Made by a program: the position numbers and the translations under genes. Under the pieces are notes generated by a model. It did not search any database. It worked only from the letters and a program-made list of their open reading frames with translations, and was not told the origin of the DNA. Below, in pieces: positions 18,672 through 27,664 of a DNA stretch of 64,000 nucleotides. This stretch comes from Hahella ganghwensis DSM 17046 (lineage in GTDB: Bacteria; Pseudomonadota; Gammaproteobacteria; Pseudomonadales; Oleiphilaceae), in assembly GCF_000376785.1 (NCBI RefSeq), contig NZ_AQXX01000108.1, positions 1-64,000 of the forward strand, written 5' to 3'. The first letter of the stretch is position 1, and every line of letters begins with the position of its first letter.

Positions 18672-19463
18672 ATGAAACAAGTGATGATTTTATGGCGCAC
18701 TGTCATCTTGGCCGCGCTTTTTATTGTCTTTCCGGCCCGCGCGGTTGAGAGCTATATCGTGGCGACGGGAGCTGATCCGAATCCGCCATTCAGTGGCCCT
18801 GAGCTTCCTCAGGGAGGGCTGATTACAGAACTTATTCAAGAAGCGCTCGCCCGCATCGGAGCGGAAAGTCAGGTCGAATACATTCCCTGGAACCATGCTT
18901 ATCGTAAGGCGGACACAGCTCAGGTGCTGGGAGCTTTTCCCTACGTGAAAGATGCAGAGCGGGAGCGGCGTTTCTATTTTTCCTCGCCCCTGTATGTGAC
19001 GGTTGAGCGATTTTTTGTTGCCGAAGATGCAGAGATTGACTACTCGAAGGACTCGGATTTGCAGGGATTGATTCTATGTCGTCCGCTAGGGTACAGCCTG
19101 GAGAGCGTTCAGCACCTTATTGAAGAGAATATCGTCAAGCTATGGGCTCCCAATGATCTGGCGACATGCTTTCAGTTGCTGGCAGCAGGTCGTGTGGACC
19201 TGGTTCCGATAGGCGAGGAAACCGGTAATTCGATTATTGAGACTAGCTTTCCCTCTACCAAGCTATTCAAAGTTCTGCGCCGTCCAATTCAGGTCAATGG
19301 ATACCATCTAATGGTGTCCAGAGATTATCCCGATGCGCTGAAAATACTTGAACGCTTCGACAATGCAGTGAGTGATATGTGGAATGAAGGACGAATCAAG
19401 GCGCTCTATAGGAAACACAATACAACACTTCCATCCATTGATATGTTTCAGTTGGCGCCTTGA
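18672..19463 (+). CDS. Periplasmic solute-binding protein, family 3
   Basis: 263 residues from ATG 18672, with a clear signal peptide (MKQVMILWRTVILAALFIVF then cleavage near ARA/VES). The mature part resembles amino-acid-type binding proteins of SBP_bac_3: GGLITELIQEALARIG, a PWNHAYRKAD stretch and AAGRVDLVPIGEETGN. GTG 18660 is an alternative start. No ABC permease or ATPase gene is adjacent, so it is an orphan receptor that could feed a distant transporter or act in sensing. It is a more distant relative of the two binding proteins at 48118 and 49552. Confidence 0.8.
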   Translation: MKQVMILWRTVILAALFIVFPARAVESYIVATGADPNPPFSGPELPQGGLITELIQEALARIGAESQVEYIPWNHAYRKADTAQVLGAFPYVKDAERERRFYFSSPLYVTVERFFVAEDAEIDYSKDSDLQGLILCRPLGYSLESVQHLIEENIVKLWAPNDLATCFQLLAAGRVDLVPIGEETGNSIIETSFPSTKLFKVLRRPIQVNGYHLMVSRDYPDALKILERFDNAVSDMWNEGRIKALYRKHNTTLPSIDMFQLAP

Positions 19464-19476
19464 ATTCCGCTAAAAC

Positions 19477-21066
19477 TCAGTCTTCCTGGTCTTCCTCATC
19501 AGGCTCTGGTTTTTCCGGGCAATGATAGGCCTTAACGACTTTATCGCCTTCCACGGACATGAGATGGATATCGAACCCCCACAGGCGATGAATATGCTTG
19601 AGTACCTCGTCGACTTCCTTTTCATATAAGGGGACACGATCAATCGGGGTATGACGCAGGGTCAGTGAGCGATCACCACGGATATCCACGTCCCACACCT
19701 GGATATTGGGGTCGCGGTAACTGAGGTTGTACTGGCGAGCCAGTTGTTCTCGTACTGCGCGGTATCCATTATCGTCATGGATGGCTGTAACGTGGTACTC
19801 GCTTTCCCTGTCATCGTCCAGAATCGTAAAGAATTTGAAATCCCTGATGACTTTGGGGGAGAGAAACTGAAGGATAAAACTCTCATCCTTGAAGTTCTTC
19901 ATGGCAAAGTGCAGGGTTTCCAGCCAGTCTGATCCGGCGATATCCGGGAACCAATGGCGATCCTCATCCGTTGGGTTCTCACATATCCGCTTGATATCCT
20001 GGAACATGGTAAACCCAAGAGCATAGGGGTTAATACCGCTGTACCATGGGCTGTCAAAGGGGGGTTGGTATACCACCGATGTGTGACTCTGGAAAAACTC
20101 CAGCATGAAGCCATCGGTCACCAGGCCCTTTTCATAAAGGCGATTTATCAGTGTGTAGTGCCAGAAGGTCGCCCAGCCCTCGTTCATGACCTGGGTTTGC
20201 CGTTGTGGATAGAAGTACTGAGCTACTTTGCGGACAATCCGCACCACTTCACGTTGCCATGGTTCCAGCAGCGGGGCATTCTTTTCAATAAAGTAGAGCA
20301 GATTTTCCTGGGGTTCGACCGGGAAACGGCGCTTGTTCTTAATTTCCTTATCCCCAGCCTTCAAAGGAATGGTGCGCCACAGGTCATTGACCTGTTTCTG
20401 CAGGTATTCCTCCCGTTCACGCTGACGTTTGACTTCTTCGGCCGCGGAAATAGGAGAAGGGCGTTTGTAACGGTCGACACCGTGGTTCATGATCGCGTGG
20501 CAGGAATCGAGAATTTGTTCCACAGCTTCAATACCATGCCGGCGTTCGCATTCTGCCAGGTAGTTCTTGGCAAAAATGAGGTAATCGATGATGGCACTGG
20601 CGTCTGTCCAGGTCTGGAACAGGTAATTGCCCTTGAAGAATGAGTTATGCCCATAGCAGGCATGGGCAATGACCAGTGCCTGCATCATCATGGTGTTTTC
20701 TTCCATGAGGTAGGCGATACAGGGGTCAGAGTTGATGACGATCTCATAGGCCAGGCCCATCTGACCACGTTTATAGAGCTTTTCAGTCTGCAGGAACTGC
20801 TTGCCGAATGACCAGTGGTGATAGCCGACTGGCATACCAACAGACGAGTAGGCGTCCATCATCTGTTCGGCGCTGATGACCTCAATCTGGTTGGGGTAGG
20901 TCTCCAGCTTATATTCCTTCGCGCAGACGGCGATAGCCTCGTCATACTGCCGAACCAGATCAAAAGTCCATTCGGACTCTGTGGAAATCGGCTTCCGTTT
21001 CGCAGGCTTGGGCGCTTCCGGCTCTGGCTGTCTGTCGATCAGCTCATTGTCTAAGGTTTCTGTCAT
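19477..21066 (-). CDS. ycgB: SpoVR family protein (YcgB)
   Basis: A 529-residue cytosolic protein with the full SpoVR domain, including YPNQIEVISAEQMMDAYSSV, GYHHWSFGK, the GYNSFFKGNY-like segment (CYGHNSFFKGNY), MNHGVDRYKRP and NEGWATFWHY. The Glu/His-rich pattern (HAxxGH, NEGWA) suggests a metal or catalytic site, but the biochemistry of SpoVR is not established. In enterobacteria YcgB is co-regulated with YeaG/YeaH under stationary phase and stress. Here it is the third gene, 9 bases after yeaH, so the three form an operon. Its C-terminus is acidic (PEPDEEDQED). Confidence 0.93.
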   Translation of the reverse strand: MTETLDNELIDRQPEPEAPKPAKRKPISTESEWTFDLVRQYDEAIAVCAKEYKLETYPNQIEVISAEQMMDAYSSVGMPVGYHHWSFGKQFLQTEKLYKRGQMGLAYEIVINSDPCIAYLMEENTMMMQALVIAHACYGHNSFFKGNYLFQTWTDASAIIDYLIFAKNYLAECERRHGIEAVEQILDSCHAIMNHGVDRYKRPSPISAAEEVKRQREREEYLQKQVNDLWRTIPLKAGDKEIKNKRRFPVEPQENLLYFIEKNAPLLEPWQREVVRIVRKVAQYFYPQRQTQVMNEGWATFWHYTLINRLYEKGLVTDGFMLEFFQSHTSVVYQPPFDSPWYSGINPYALGFTMFQDIKRICENPTDEDRHWFPDIAGSDWLETLHFAMKNFKDESFILQFLSPKVIRDFKFFTILDDDRESEYHVTAIHDDNGYRAVREQLARQYNLSYRDPNIQVWDVDIRGDRSLTLRHTPIDRVPLYEKEVDEVLKHIHRLWGFDIHLMSVEGDKVVKAYHCPEKPEPDEEDQED

Positions 21067-21075
21067 TACTCAACC

Positions 21076-22383
21076 TCAAGCGTGGTGTTCAACCTGTTTC
21101 TGGAACAGTTTGCGGAACACGGGGTAAATATCTGCCTCGTCCATTATCTGTTGCATGGAAAACCGTTCCTTGTAGGCCTCTAACAGCTTTTCATACTCAT
21201 GCCACAGCATCTGGTGCTCATGGGGAGTGATTTCGATATACGAGTAATATTGCACGAACGGCAGAATACTTTCGGCCAGCAGCTTGCTGCAACGGGGAGA
21301 ATCATCATTCCAGTTGTCTCCATCCGACGCCTGGGCTGCATAGATATTCCAGTCTTCGGTCGGGTAGCGCTGTTCCATGATCTCGCGCATCAACTTCAGG
21401 GCGCTGGAGACAATCGTGCCCCCGGTTTCCCGGGAGTAGAAAAATTCTTCTTCGTCCACTTCCTTGGCGCTTGTGTGGTGACGGATGAATACCACGTCAA
21501 TCTTTTCGTAATTCCGCTTCAGAAAAAGATAAAGTAGAATGAAGAAACGCTTGGCGATATCCTTGTGGGTCTGGCTCATGGAACCGGACACGTCCATCAG
21601 GCAAAACATGACTGCCGCGGTCGCAGGTTTAGGCTGCTTGACATGCTGGTTGTAGCGGATATCGATTTCATCAATAAACGGAATACGCTGAATACGCCCC
21701 TTCAGGCGTTTGATTTCTTCTTCCAGCGCCTGTATCTGATCTTCCTTGCTGAAAACGGGGTCTGGCGGTATGGGGCTGCGTTTCAGTGTCTCCAGTTGTT
21801 CTTCCAGTTCACTGATCTTCTTGCGTTTATTGCCGGATAAGGCAAGTCTGCGGGCGTAAGCACCCCGCATACTACGTATTACATTGATCTTGGCCGGTGT
21901 CCCATGGGTGGTATAACCAGCGCGTACATATTTGAAGTTGGACGTTTCCTTAAGCTGTTTCTGGACCAGATTCGGTAATGCCAGATCTTCGAACATAAAG
22001 TCGAGGAACTCTTCCTGAGAAATCTGGAAGACAAAGTCGTCCATACCTTCGCCCTGATCGCTGGCTTGACCCTGTCCTGAGCCTCCACCTCCGCCGCCAC
22101 CGGGTGGACGGGGAATACTGTCACCAGTGACAAACTCTTTATTTCCCGGGTGGGTCTGACTGCGGCGACCACCTTTTCCGTGGCGGAAGTTGGGTTCGCC
22201 GATATCCTTGCTGGGAATAGAAATGCTCTCTCCCCGATCAATGTCGGTGATGGAGCGCTTGTTGACTGCGTCAGCAACCGCTTTTTTAATATGTTCGCGG
22301 TAGCGTCTCAGGAAGCGCTGTCGATTGACAGCGCTTTTATTTTTACCGTTCAGGCGACGGTCAATAACGTGGGTAACACCCAT
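21076..22383 (-). CDS. yeaH: YeaH/YhbH family protein (DUF444, VWA domain)
   Basis: A 435-residue DUF444 protein. The N-terminus is basic ([20 protein letters not shown]), the middle has a Gly-rich linker ([14 protein letters not shown], about residue 95), and the C-terminal half is a von Willebrand A domain with an intact MIDAS motif ([13 protein letters not shown]) and the T of [11 protein letters not shown]. The VWA domain suggests metal-dependent protein interaction, probably with the partner kinase PrkA. It lies 32 bases after prkA and 9 before spoVR, in the conserved order. Function beyond the stress/starvation association is not established. Confidence 0.93.
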   Translation of the reverse strand: MGVTHVIDRRLNGKNKSAVNRQRFLRRYREHIKKAVADAVNKRSITDIDRGESISIPSKDIGEPNFRHGKGGRRSQTHPGNKEFVTGDSIPRPPGGGGGGGSGQGQASDQGEGMDDFVFQISQEEFLDFMFEDLALPNLVQKQLKETSNFKYVRAGYTTHGTPAKINVIRSMRGAYARRLALSGNKRKKISELEEQLETLKRSPIPPDPVFSKEDQIQALEEEIKRLKGRIQRIPFIDEIDIRYNQHVKQPKPATAAVMFCLMDVSGSMSQTHKDIAKRFFILLYLFLKRNYEKIDVVFIRHHTSAKEVDEEEFFYSRETGGTIVSSALKLMREIMEQRYPTEDWNIYAAQASDGDNWNDDSPRCSKLLAESILPFVQYYSYIEITPHEHQMLWHEYEKLLEAYKERFSMQQIMDEADIYPVFRKLFQKQVEHHA

Positions 22384-22415
22384 AGCGTACTCCCATGTCA
22401 GGAGAATTTAATGCG

Positions 22416-24338
22416 TTACTGCGATTTTCGAACCCGTAAATACCATTCGCACAACAGCCGCACTTGTTTTTCCGTGTAACCGCGCTCGATCATACGGCGC
22501 ACGAACTCCTGATGTTTCTTCTGGTCTTCCTGGGAGGCTTTTGGGTTAAACGAGATAACCGGCAGCAGGTCTTCCGTATTAGAGAACATTTTCTTCTCTA
22601 TGACGGTCCGCAGTTTTTCGTAGCTCAACCATGATGGGTTTTTGCCCTGGTTGTTGGCCCGGGCTCTTAACACAAAGTTCACCACTTCATTGCGGAAGTC
22701 TTTGGGGTTACTGATACCCGCTGGTTTTTCAATTTTCTCCAATTCATCGTTGATAGCGCCACGGTCGAAAATTTCCCCGGTTTCCGGATCACGGTATTCC
22801 TGATCCTGTATCCAGAAATCAGCATAAGTGACATAACGGTCAAATATGTTTTGGCCATACTCGGAGTAGGATTCCAGATAGGCTGTCTGGATTTCTTTAC
22901 CGATGAACTCGACATACTGTGGTGCCAGTGATTCTTTGATGAACCTCAGATAGCGGTCGTGAACTTCCTGAGGGAATTGCTCCTGTTCGATCTGTTTTTC
23001 CAGGACATATAGAAGGTGAACCGGGTTGGCCGCTACCTCTGTGGTATCGAAATTAAAGACCTTGGAAAGAATCTTGAAGGCAAAACGGGTGGACATCCCC
23101 TCCATTCCCTCATCCACGCCGGCGGAATCCTTGTATTCCTGGATAGATTTGGCTTTGGGGTCTGTATCCTTGATGTTCTGGCCGTCATAAACCTTCATTT
23201 TCGAGTAAACACTGGAGTTTTCAGGTTCTTTCAGTCGGGACAGGCAGCTGAACTGAGCCAGCATGTTCAGCGTGTCAGGTGCACATGGAGACCCTGCCAG
23301 GGAACTGTTACGCAACAGTTTTTCATAAATTTTTACTTCCTCGGAAACGCGCAGGCAATAAGGCACTTTCACAATATAGATCCGGTCAAGGAATGCCTCA
23401 TTGTTCTTGTTGTTTCTGAAAGTCTGCCACTCGGATTCGTTAGAGTGCGCCAACACGATACCCTCAAAGGGAACCGCGCCCATACCTTCGGTAGTGTTGT
23501 AGTTACCTTCCTGAGTTGCGGTCAGCAGTGGGTGCAGTACTTTAATGGGGGCTTTGAACATCTCCACAAACTCAAGCAGGCCCTGATTGGCTTTACACAA
23601 GCCACCTGCAAAGCTATAGGCATCGGGGTCATGCTGAGGAAAGTCTTCCAGCATCCGGATATTCACTTTACCTACCAGCGCAGAGATATCCTGGTTGTTC
23701 TCATCACCTGGCTCGGTTTTGGAGATGGCTGTCTGATTTAATATAGATGGGTACAGTTTTACTACTTTGAACTTGCTGATGTCACCGTTGTACTCATGCA
23801 ACCGCTTGACGGCCCAGGGTGACATGATGAAGCGCAGATATCGGTTAGGGATGCCGTACTCTTCTTCCAGGATTTTGCCATCTTCTACAGGGTCAAACAG
23901 ACCCAAAGGGGATTCGAAAACCGGGGAGTCTTTAATGGCGTAAAAAGGTTGTTTTTCAAAGAGGTATTTCAGTTTTTCGGCGAGAGAGGATTTACCGCCG
24001 CCGACCGGGCCAAGTAAATATAGGATCTGTTTCTTTTCTTCCAGTCCCTGTGCGGCATGCTTGAAGAATGAGACGATTTGTTCGACACATTCCTCCATAC
24101 CGTAGAATTCTTCAAATTCGGGGTAGCGTTTGATGACTTTGTTGGAAAATATACGGCTGAGTCTGGAATCCCGGCTGGTATCGATCAGTTCAGGCTCCCC
24201 GATGGCCAGCAACATACGTTCAGCGGCGGATGCGTAAGCTGTTGAGTCCTGCTTACAGATGTTCAAGTATTCTTCGAGAGTATACTCTTCCTCCTTCCTG
24301 GCTTCATATCGGTTAGTGAATTGACTGAAGATACTCAT
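22416..24338 (-). CDS. prkA: PrkA family serine protein kinase / AAA+ protein (YeaG)
   Basis: 640 residues, standard length for PrkA/YeaG. The N-terminal AAA+ module has Walker A GPVGGGKSSLAEKLK (about residue 110) and a conserved LEFVEMFKAPIKVLHPLL region; the C-terminal part is the PrkA kinase-like domain. YeaG has been linked in E. coli to adaptation to nitrogen starvation, and B. subtilis PrkA to sporulation control; work on the latter argued for AAA protease-like activity, so kinase action is not certain. First gene of prkA-yeaH-ycgB, with a roughly 590-base leader region upstream. Confidence 0.95.
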   Translation of the reverse strand: MSIFSQFTNRYEARKEEEYTLEEYLNICKQDSTAYASAAERMLLAIGEPELIDTSRDSRLSRIFSNKVIKRYPEFEEFYGMEECVEQIVSFFKHAAQGLEEKKQILYLLGPVGGGKSSLAEKLKYLFEKQPFYAIKDSPVFESPLGLFDPVEDGKILEEEYGIPNRYLRFIMSPWAVKRLHEYNGDISKFKVVKLYPSILNQTAISKTEPGDENNQDISALVGKVNIRMLEDFPQHDPDAYSFAGGLCKANQGLLEFVEMFKAPIKVLHPLLTATQEGNYNTTEGMGAVPFEGIVLAHSNESEWQTFRNNKNNEAFLDRIYIVKVPYCLRVSEEVKIYEKLLRNSSLAGSPCAPDTLNMLAQFSCLSRLKEPENSSVYSKMKVYDGQNIKDTDPKAKSIQEYKDSAGVDEGMEGMSTRFAFKILSKVFNFDTTEVAANPVHLLYVLEKQIEQEQFPQEVHDRYLRFIKESLAPQYVEFIGKEIQTAYLESYSEYGQNIFDRYVTYADFWIQDQEYRDPETGEIFDRGAINDELEKIEKPAGISNPKDFRNEVVNFVLRARANNQGKNPSWLSYEKLRTVIEKKMFSNTEDLLPVISFNPKASQEDQKKHQEFVRRMIERGYTEKQVRLLCEWYLRVRKSQ

Positions 24339-24931
24339 AGAGGCCCCCTCTGCTATTAACTCGATGGTTCTGCAGGCGCTGAGCTAAACCGGCTGCTGTC
24401 CGGTAGTGCGTTTAAATCATCATGTTTCCTTAATGTTTCACAAATTGGTCATCAGCAGGTATTAGAATCGCCTCGCGGATGCATTTGCACGAACCATTCC
24501 GCTTAGTTTTAGAATAGATCATGTCTTGCCACTTGGACAGATATTATTTCCATCGTCACCATTAAAATTTTTTATATTTCATTCCGTTACGCAAAGTAGC
24601 ATTGTGAGGGTTGGATTCCGGGCAGGATGGGCGTTATTGAAAAAAATGAGGGGAAAATTCCCCTGTTGCACCAAAGAGATGCAAGTCTTTGAAGTGGTGT
24701 AACAAAAGGGAACCTAAAGCCCTAATTTGAATCAGAAGGGAAATTTCTGACGCAAAAGAAGCCCCGATCTGCACGAACGGGACTTCTCAATTTTACAAAT
24801 CTTTATGTTTTTTTTGAGAGGTACTTGGGCTTTTTTCTATCAGCGACTTTGTGTCTTGAGAGAGACATAGCACGCAGAATGCGAGTGTCATGAAATAGTG
24901 CTCCACCCACTGTTTTTATCAGCCGTTTATA
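24339..24931. other. Gene-free region between prkA and the lysine operon end
   Basis: It holds the prkA promoter side (minus strand) and, near 24757-24787, the terminator of the lysine-degradation operon. I looked for a sigma-54 element on the minus strand and found no convincing one. Nothing else is recognised. Confidence 0.5.
24757..24787 (-). terminator. Terminator of the lysine/aminoadipate operon
   Basis: Arms AGAAGCCCCG (24757-24766) and CGGGACTTCT (24778-24787) form a 10-bp stem with one mismatch. Read on the minus strand the stem is followed by TTTT, as expected for an intrinsic terminator downstream of the gene ending at 24932. Confidence 0.65.
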
Positions 24932-25987
24932 TCAGTGTTTGCGGGTCATTTTAAAAATACCCTGAGCGTTGCGGCTGTCAAAGCGTAGATCCATCTTTGA
25001 CTCCTCGGGTTTGGAGTCCAGGTGGTTTCGCTGGATGAACTCAAAAAATGAGCCGGGAACCTCAAAAGTCTCTAAACCTTCAGCCGTTTTGAACTGACGT
25101 TTGACCATGGTGGCGCGATAAGCGGTTTGGAGAATATTGGCATTCTGTGCCACTTCGATTTCGGGCTTCATTGGCCGCCCCAGAGTCCTTTGTTCTGCAT
25201 CCAGTTTTTTCAGATCATCCACGCGATCAGTACCATGATTGAATGCATTACCCTCTGTGGAAATCCAGGCCATTTCTGCAGACTCTTTGAGTAGCGTCAG
25301 GTAATCATCCCGGTAAGGTTCGGCATGCTGACGGTCGAAGCAGGCTACAATGGCCGGTAGAAGCTCTGCGGCCTCCCCAAGGCTCAGCCAGCCATTTACC
25401 GAGAGTTTGTGTAGAAGGGCCAAGTGACCGGGTGTCAGCGGATCAACCGAAGTAGATACCGTTCTGTCTACTGCTGCCTGGAATGGCTCCGAGAATTCTT
25501 CTGGATAGAGTTCGCTGACAAAGAATTGGGCGATACTCTCAGGGAAGTCCTGATGACAGTAAACGAAACCACACATGTTGAGCTTATTTAGAGGGTATTC
25601 GCCTGCAAGCTCGAATCCCAGGGGCTCCAGAAGGCGGGAAAAGGCTTTGTAGCCAGATGGCAGGGCCTGATTTTCCCAGCGCACGGTACGCAAAGCGCCA
25701 TGATCAAACACCACCTTTCCACCAGCGATGATTTTCTCACGGACATAGGTCTGCCCCTCGGGAACTCTCTGCAGCAGGTCCTGCAGGAGTAACAGATTCA
25801 TCGCATGAGCAATCATGCTCCGGGGAATTTGGCCTTCCTCACTCGAATTCAGAAGTGCCGGGTTGTGAGCGACGGAAGTCAGTAATTCTTCCACTTGATC
25901 AGCGGTTCTGACAGAACTTAACAATTGACCCAGTGTGCTTTCCAATAATTGATTTGTGCTATTGCCAGATACTTCTTCAGCATGCAT
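24932..25987 (-). CDS. hglS: DUF1338 2-oxoadipate dioxygenase/decarboxylase (HglS-type)
   Basis: 351 residues with the DUF1338 signature blocks: VVFDHGALRTVRW, GEYPLNKLNMCGFVYCHQD, WISTEGNAFNHGTDRVDDL and PGSFFEFIQRN. In the characterised Pseudomonas putida enzyme, Fe(II) bound by two His and a Glu converts 2-oxoadipate to D-2-hydroxyglutarate, the end of a lysine catabolic route. The His residues of FDHGA and FNHGT and the Glu of FFEFI are the likely ligands here. Last gene of the operon, 80 bases after the semialdehyde dehydrogenase, which makes the 2-aminoadipate precursor. The symbol follows the P. putida homologue. Ends before a terminator. Confidence 0.88.
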   Translation of the reverse strand: MHAEEVSGNSTNQLLESTLGQLLSSVRTADQVEELLTSVAHNPALLNSSEEGQIPRSMIAHAMNLLLLQDLLQRVPEGQTYVREKIIAGGKVVFDHGALRTVRWENQALPSGYKAFSRLLEPLGFELAGEYPLNKLNMCGFVYCHQDFPESIAQFFVSELYPEEFSEPFQAAVDRTVSTSVDPLTPGHLALLHKLSVNGWLSLGEAAELLPAIVACFDRQHAEPYRDDYLTLLKESAEMAWISTEGNAFNHGTDRVDDLKKLDAEQRTLGRPMKPEIEVAQNANILQTAYRATMVKRQFKTAEGLETFEVPGSFFEFIQRNHLDSKPEESKMDLRFDSRNAQGIFKMTRKH

Positions 25988-26011
25988 ATCAGTACACCAT
26001 ATGAAAAGAAA

Positions 26012-26032
26012 GGGTGGGCCAGTGGCCCACCC
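26012..26032 (-). terminator. Intergenic hairpin inside the lysine operon
   Basis: GGGTGGGCC (26012-26020) pairs perfectly with GGCCCACCC (26024-26032) around a 3-base loop. On the minus strand it is followed by TTTCTTTTC, so it looks like an intrinsic terminator placed between the semialdehyde dehydrogenase and hglS. It may reduce hglS expression or stabilise the upstream mRNA. Confidence 0.65.
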
Positions 26033-26067
26033 GAAGTGATGGAATGAAAGGATTACCAGAATTGTGA

Positions 26068-27567
26068 TTACAGGTCGAATTTAATTCCCTGAGCCAGGGG
26101 TAGCTCGGTGGAATAGTTCACAGTAGCGGTTGCTCTGCGCATATAGCCTTTCCAGGCATCAGAGCCGGATTCACGTCCGCCACCGGTTTCTTTTTCGCCA
26201 CCGAAAGCACCACCGATTTCTGCACCGCTGGTGCCGACATTGACGTTGGCGATGCCGCAGTCACTGCCGACAGCGGACAGGAACAGTTCTGCTTCACGTA
26301 CATCATTGGAGAAGATGGCGGAAGAAAGACCCTGAGGTACGTCGTTTTGACGCTCGATGGCATCTTCCAGATCGTTATAGGTGAAGAAGTACAGGATTGG
26401 CGCAAAGGTCTCTTCAGGGTTGTTCTGCATGGCAGAACCACCTTCAACGATGGCTGGATGAACGTAGTAGGCATGAGGAAAGTCGCCTTCCAGCGCTCTG
26501 CCACCACCGAATACACTGCAGCCGCTATCTTTGGCTTTCTGCAGGGCATGTTCCATCTGCTCGAATGAGCGGGAATCAATCAGTGGACCGACCAGGGTTC
26601 CCTGATCCTGCGGATTACCGATTGGCAATTGGCTGTAGGCTTTCTTCAGGCGGTTAAGCAGCTCTTCCTGAATGCTTTCATGGGCGAACACACGACGGGT
26701 AGTCGTACAGCGTTGCCCTGCAGTTCCTACGGCTCCGAAGACGATGGCGCGGGTCGCCAGATCCAGGTCAGCTGATTCGCTGACAATAATGGCGTTGTTG
26801 CCGCCGAGTTCCAGAATTGACTTGCCAAAGCGTGCCGCAACTTTCTCGCCGACAATACGTCCCATGGCACAGCTGCCGGTGGCACTGATCAGCGGAACTC
26901 GTTTGTCATTGACCAGTTGCTCGCCTACGTCACGCTCACCAATCACGATTTGTGACAGATGCGCTGGCGCTTCACCAAACCTGGCCAGGGCTTTTTCGAA
27001 CAGGTGCTGACAGGCAATGGCGCACAGAGGCGATTTTTCGGAAGGTTTCCAGATCACTGGGTTTCCACAGACAATCGCCAGTGCTGTGTTCCAGGACCAT
27101 ACCGCCATTGGGAAGTTAAAAGCGGAAATGACGCCAACAGGTCCCAGAGGATGCCAGGTCTCACGCAGGGCGTGGTCCGGACGCTCAGAGGCAATGGTTT
27201 TACCATAAAGTTGGCGGGACAGACCGACGGCAAAATCGCAGATATCGATCATTTCCTGCACTTCGCCTTCACCTTCGGCGACAATTTTTCCGCATTCAAG
27301 CGTAATCAGTGCACCCAGGGTGCTTTTGTGCTCGCGCAGAATCTCACCATAAATACGCATCAGCTCGCCACGTTTGGGAGCCGGCACCCGACGCCAGGTT
27401 TTAAAGGCGTCTTTGCTTTGTTGGATTTTCTTTTCAACGCTGTCAGCGTTATCCAGCTTCAGGCTGGCGATGGTCGCACCATCGATAGGAGACTGAACCT
27501 TGTAGCTGCCGTCGTTCAACTGAGCGGCATCAAGTTCCAGTGCTGAAAAAATTTGTTGTATGTTCAT
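26068..27567 (-). CDS. amaB: Alpha-aminoadipate semialdehyde dehydrogenase (ALDH7 family)
   Basis: 499 residues from ATG 27567, which has a strong AAGGAGG ribosome site; a longer frame from 27594 is not needed. It belongs to the ALDH7/antiquitin-like group: ISAFNFPMAVWSWNTALAIV, ELGGNNAIIVSES, and the catalytic Cys in GTAGQRCTTTRR. It oxidises L-2-aminoadipate 6-semialdehyde (in equilibrium with piperideine-6-carboxylate) to 2-aminoadipate using NAD+, the step shared by saccharopine and pipecolate routes of lysine catabolism. It lies between a saccharopine/lysine dehydrogenase-like gene and hglS, which supports this substrate over other aldehydes. Confidence 0.9.
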   Translation of the reverse strand: MNIQQIFSALELDAAQLNDGSYKVQSPIDGATIASLKLDNADSVEKKIQQSKDAFKTWRRVPAPKRGELMRIYGEILREHKSTLGALITLECGKIVAEGEGEVQEMIDICDFAVGLSRQLYGKTIASERPDHALRETWHPLGPVGVISAFNFPMAVWSWNTALAIVCGNPVIWKPSEKSPLCAIACQHLFEKALARFGEAPAHLSQIVIGERDVGEQLVNDKRVPLISATGSCAMGRIVGEKVAARFGKSILELGGNNAIIVSESADLDLATRAIVFGAVGTAGQRCTTTRRVFAHESIQEELLNRLKKAYSQLPIGNPQDQGTLVGPLIDSRSFEQMEHALQKAKDSGCSVFGGGRALEGDFPHAYYVHPAIVEGGSAMQNNPEETFAPILYFFTYNDLEDAIERQNDVPQGLSSAIFSNDVREAELFLSAVGSDCGIANVNVGTSGAEIGGAFGGEKETGGGRESGSDAWKGYMRRATATVNYSTELPLAQGIKFDL

Positions 27568-27664
27568 CGTTCGCTCCTCCTTGGGAGTCATCATCCTACT
27601 AAGCGGCCAACAACAGACTATTCACTGTCTTCAAAGTCGTTAGCCGCAGGCGTATCCCAGGAAA

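Noticed and set aside
19954-20643. 229-residue open frame on the plus strand
   Set aside because: Antisense to the SpoVR gene, with no domain or ribosome site support.
23016-23741. 241-residue open frame on the plus strand
   Set aside because: Antisense to prkA, whose protein is conserved throughout this stretch.
24339-24931. Sigma-54 promoter for the prkA operon
   Set aside because: A TGGCA occurs on the minus strand but the matching TTGC element at the right spacing is absent.
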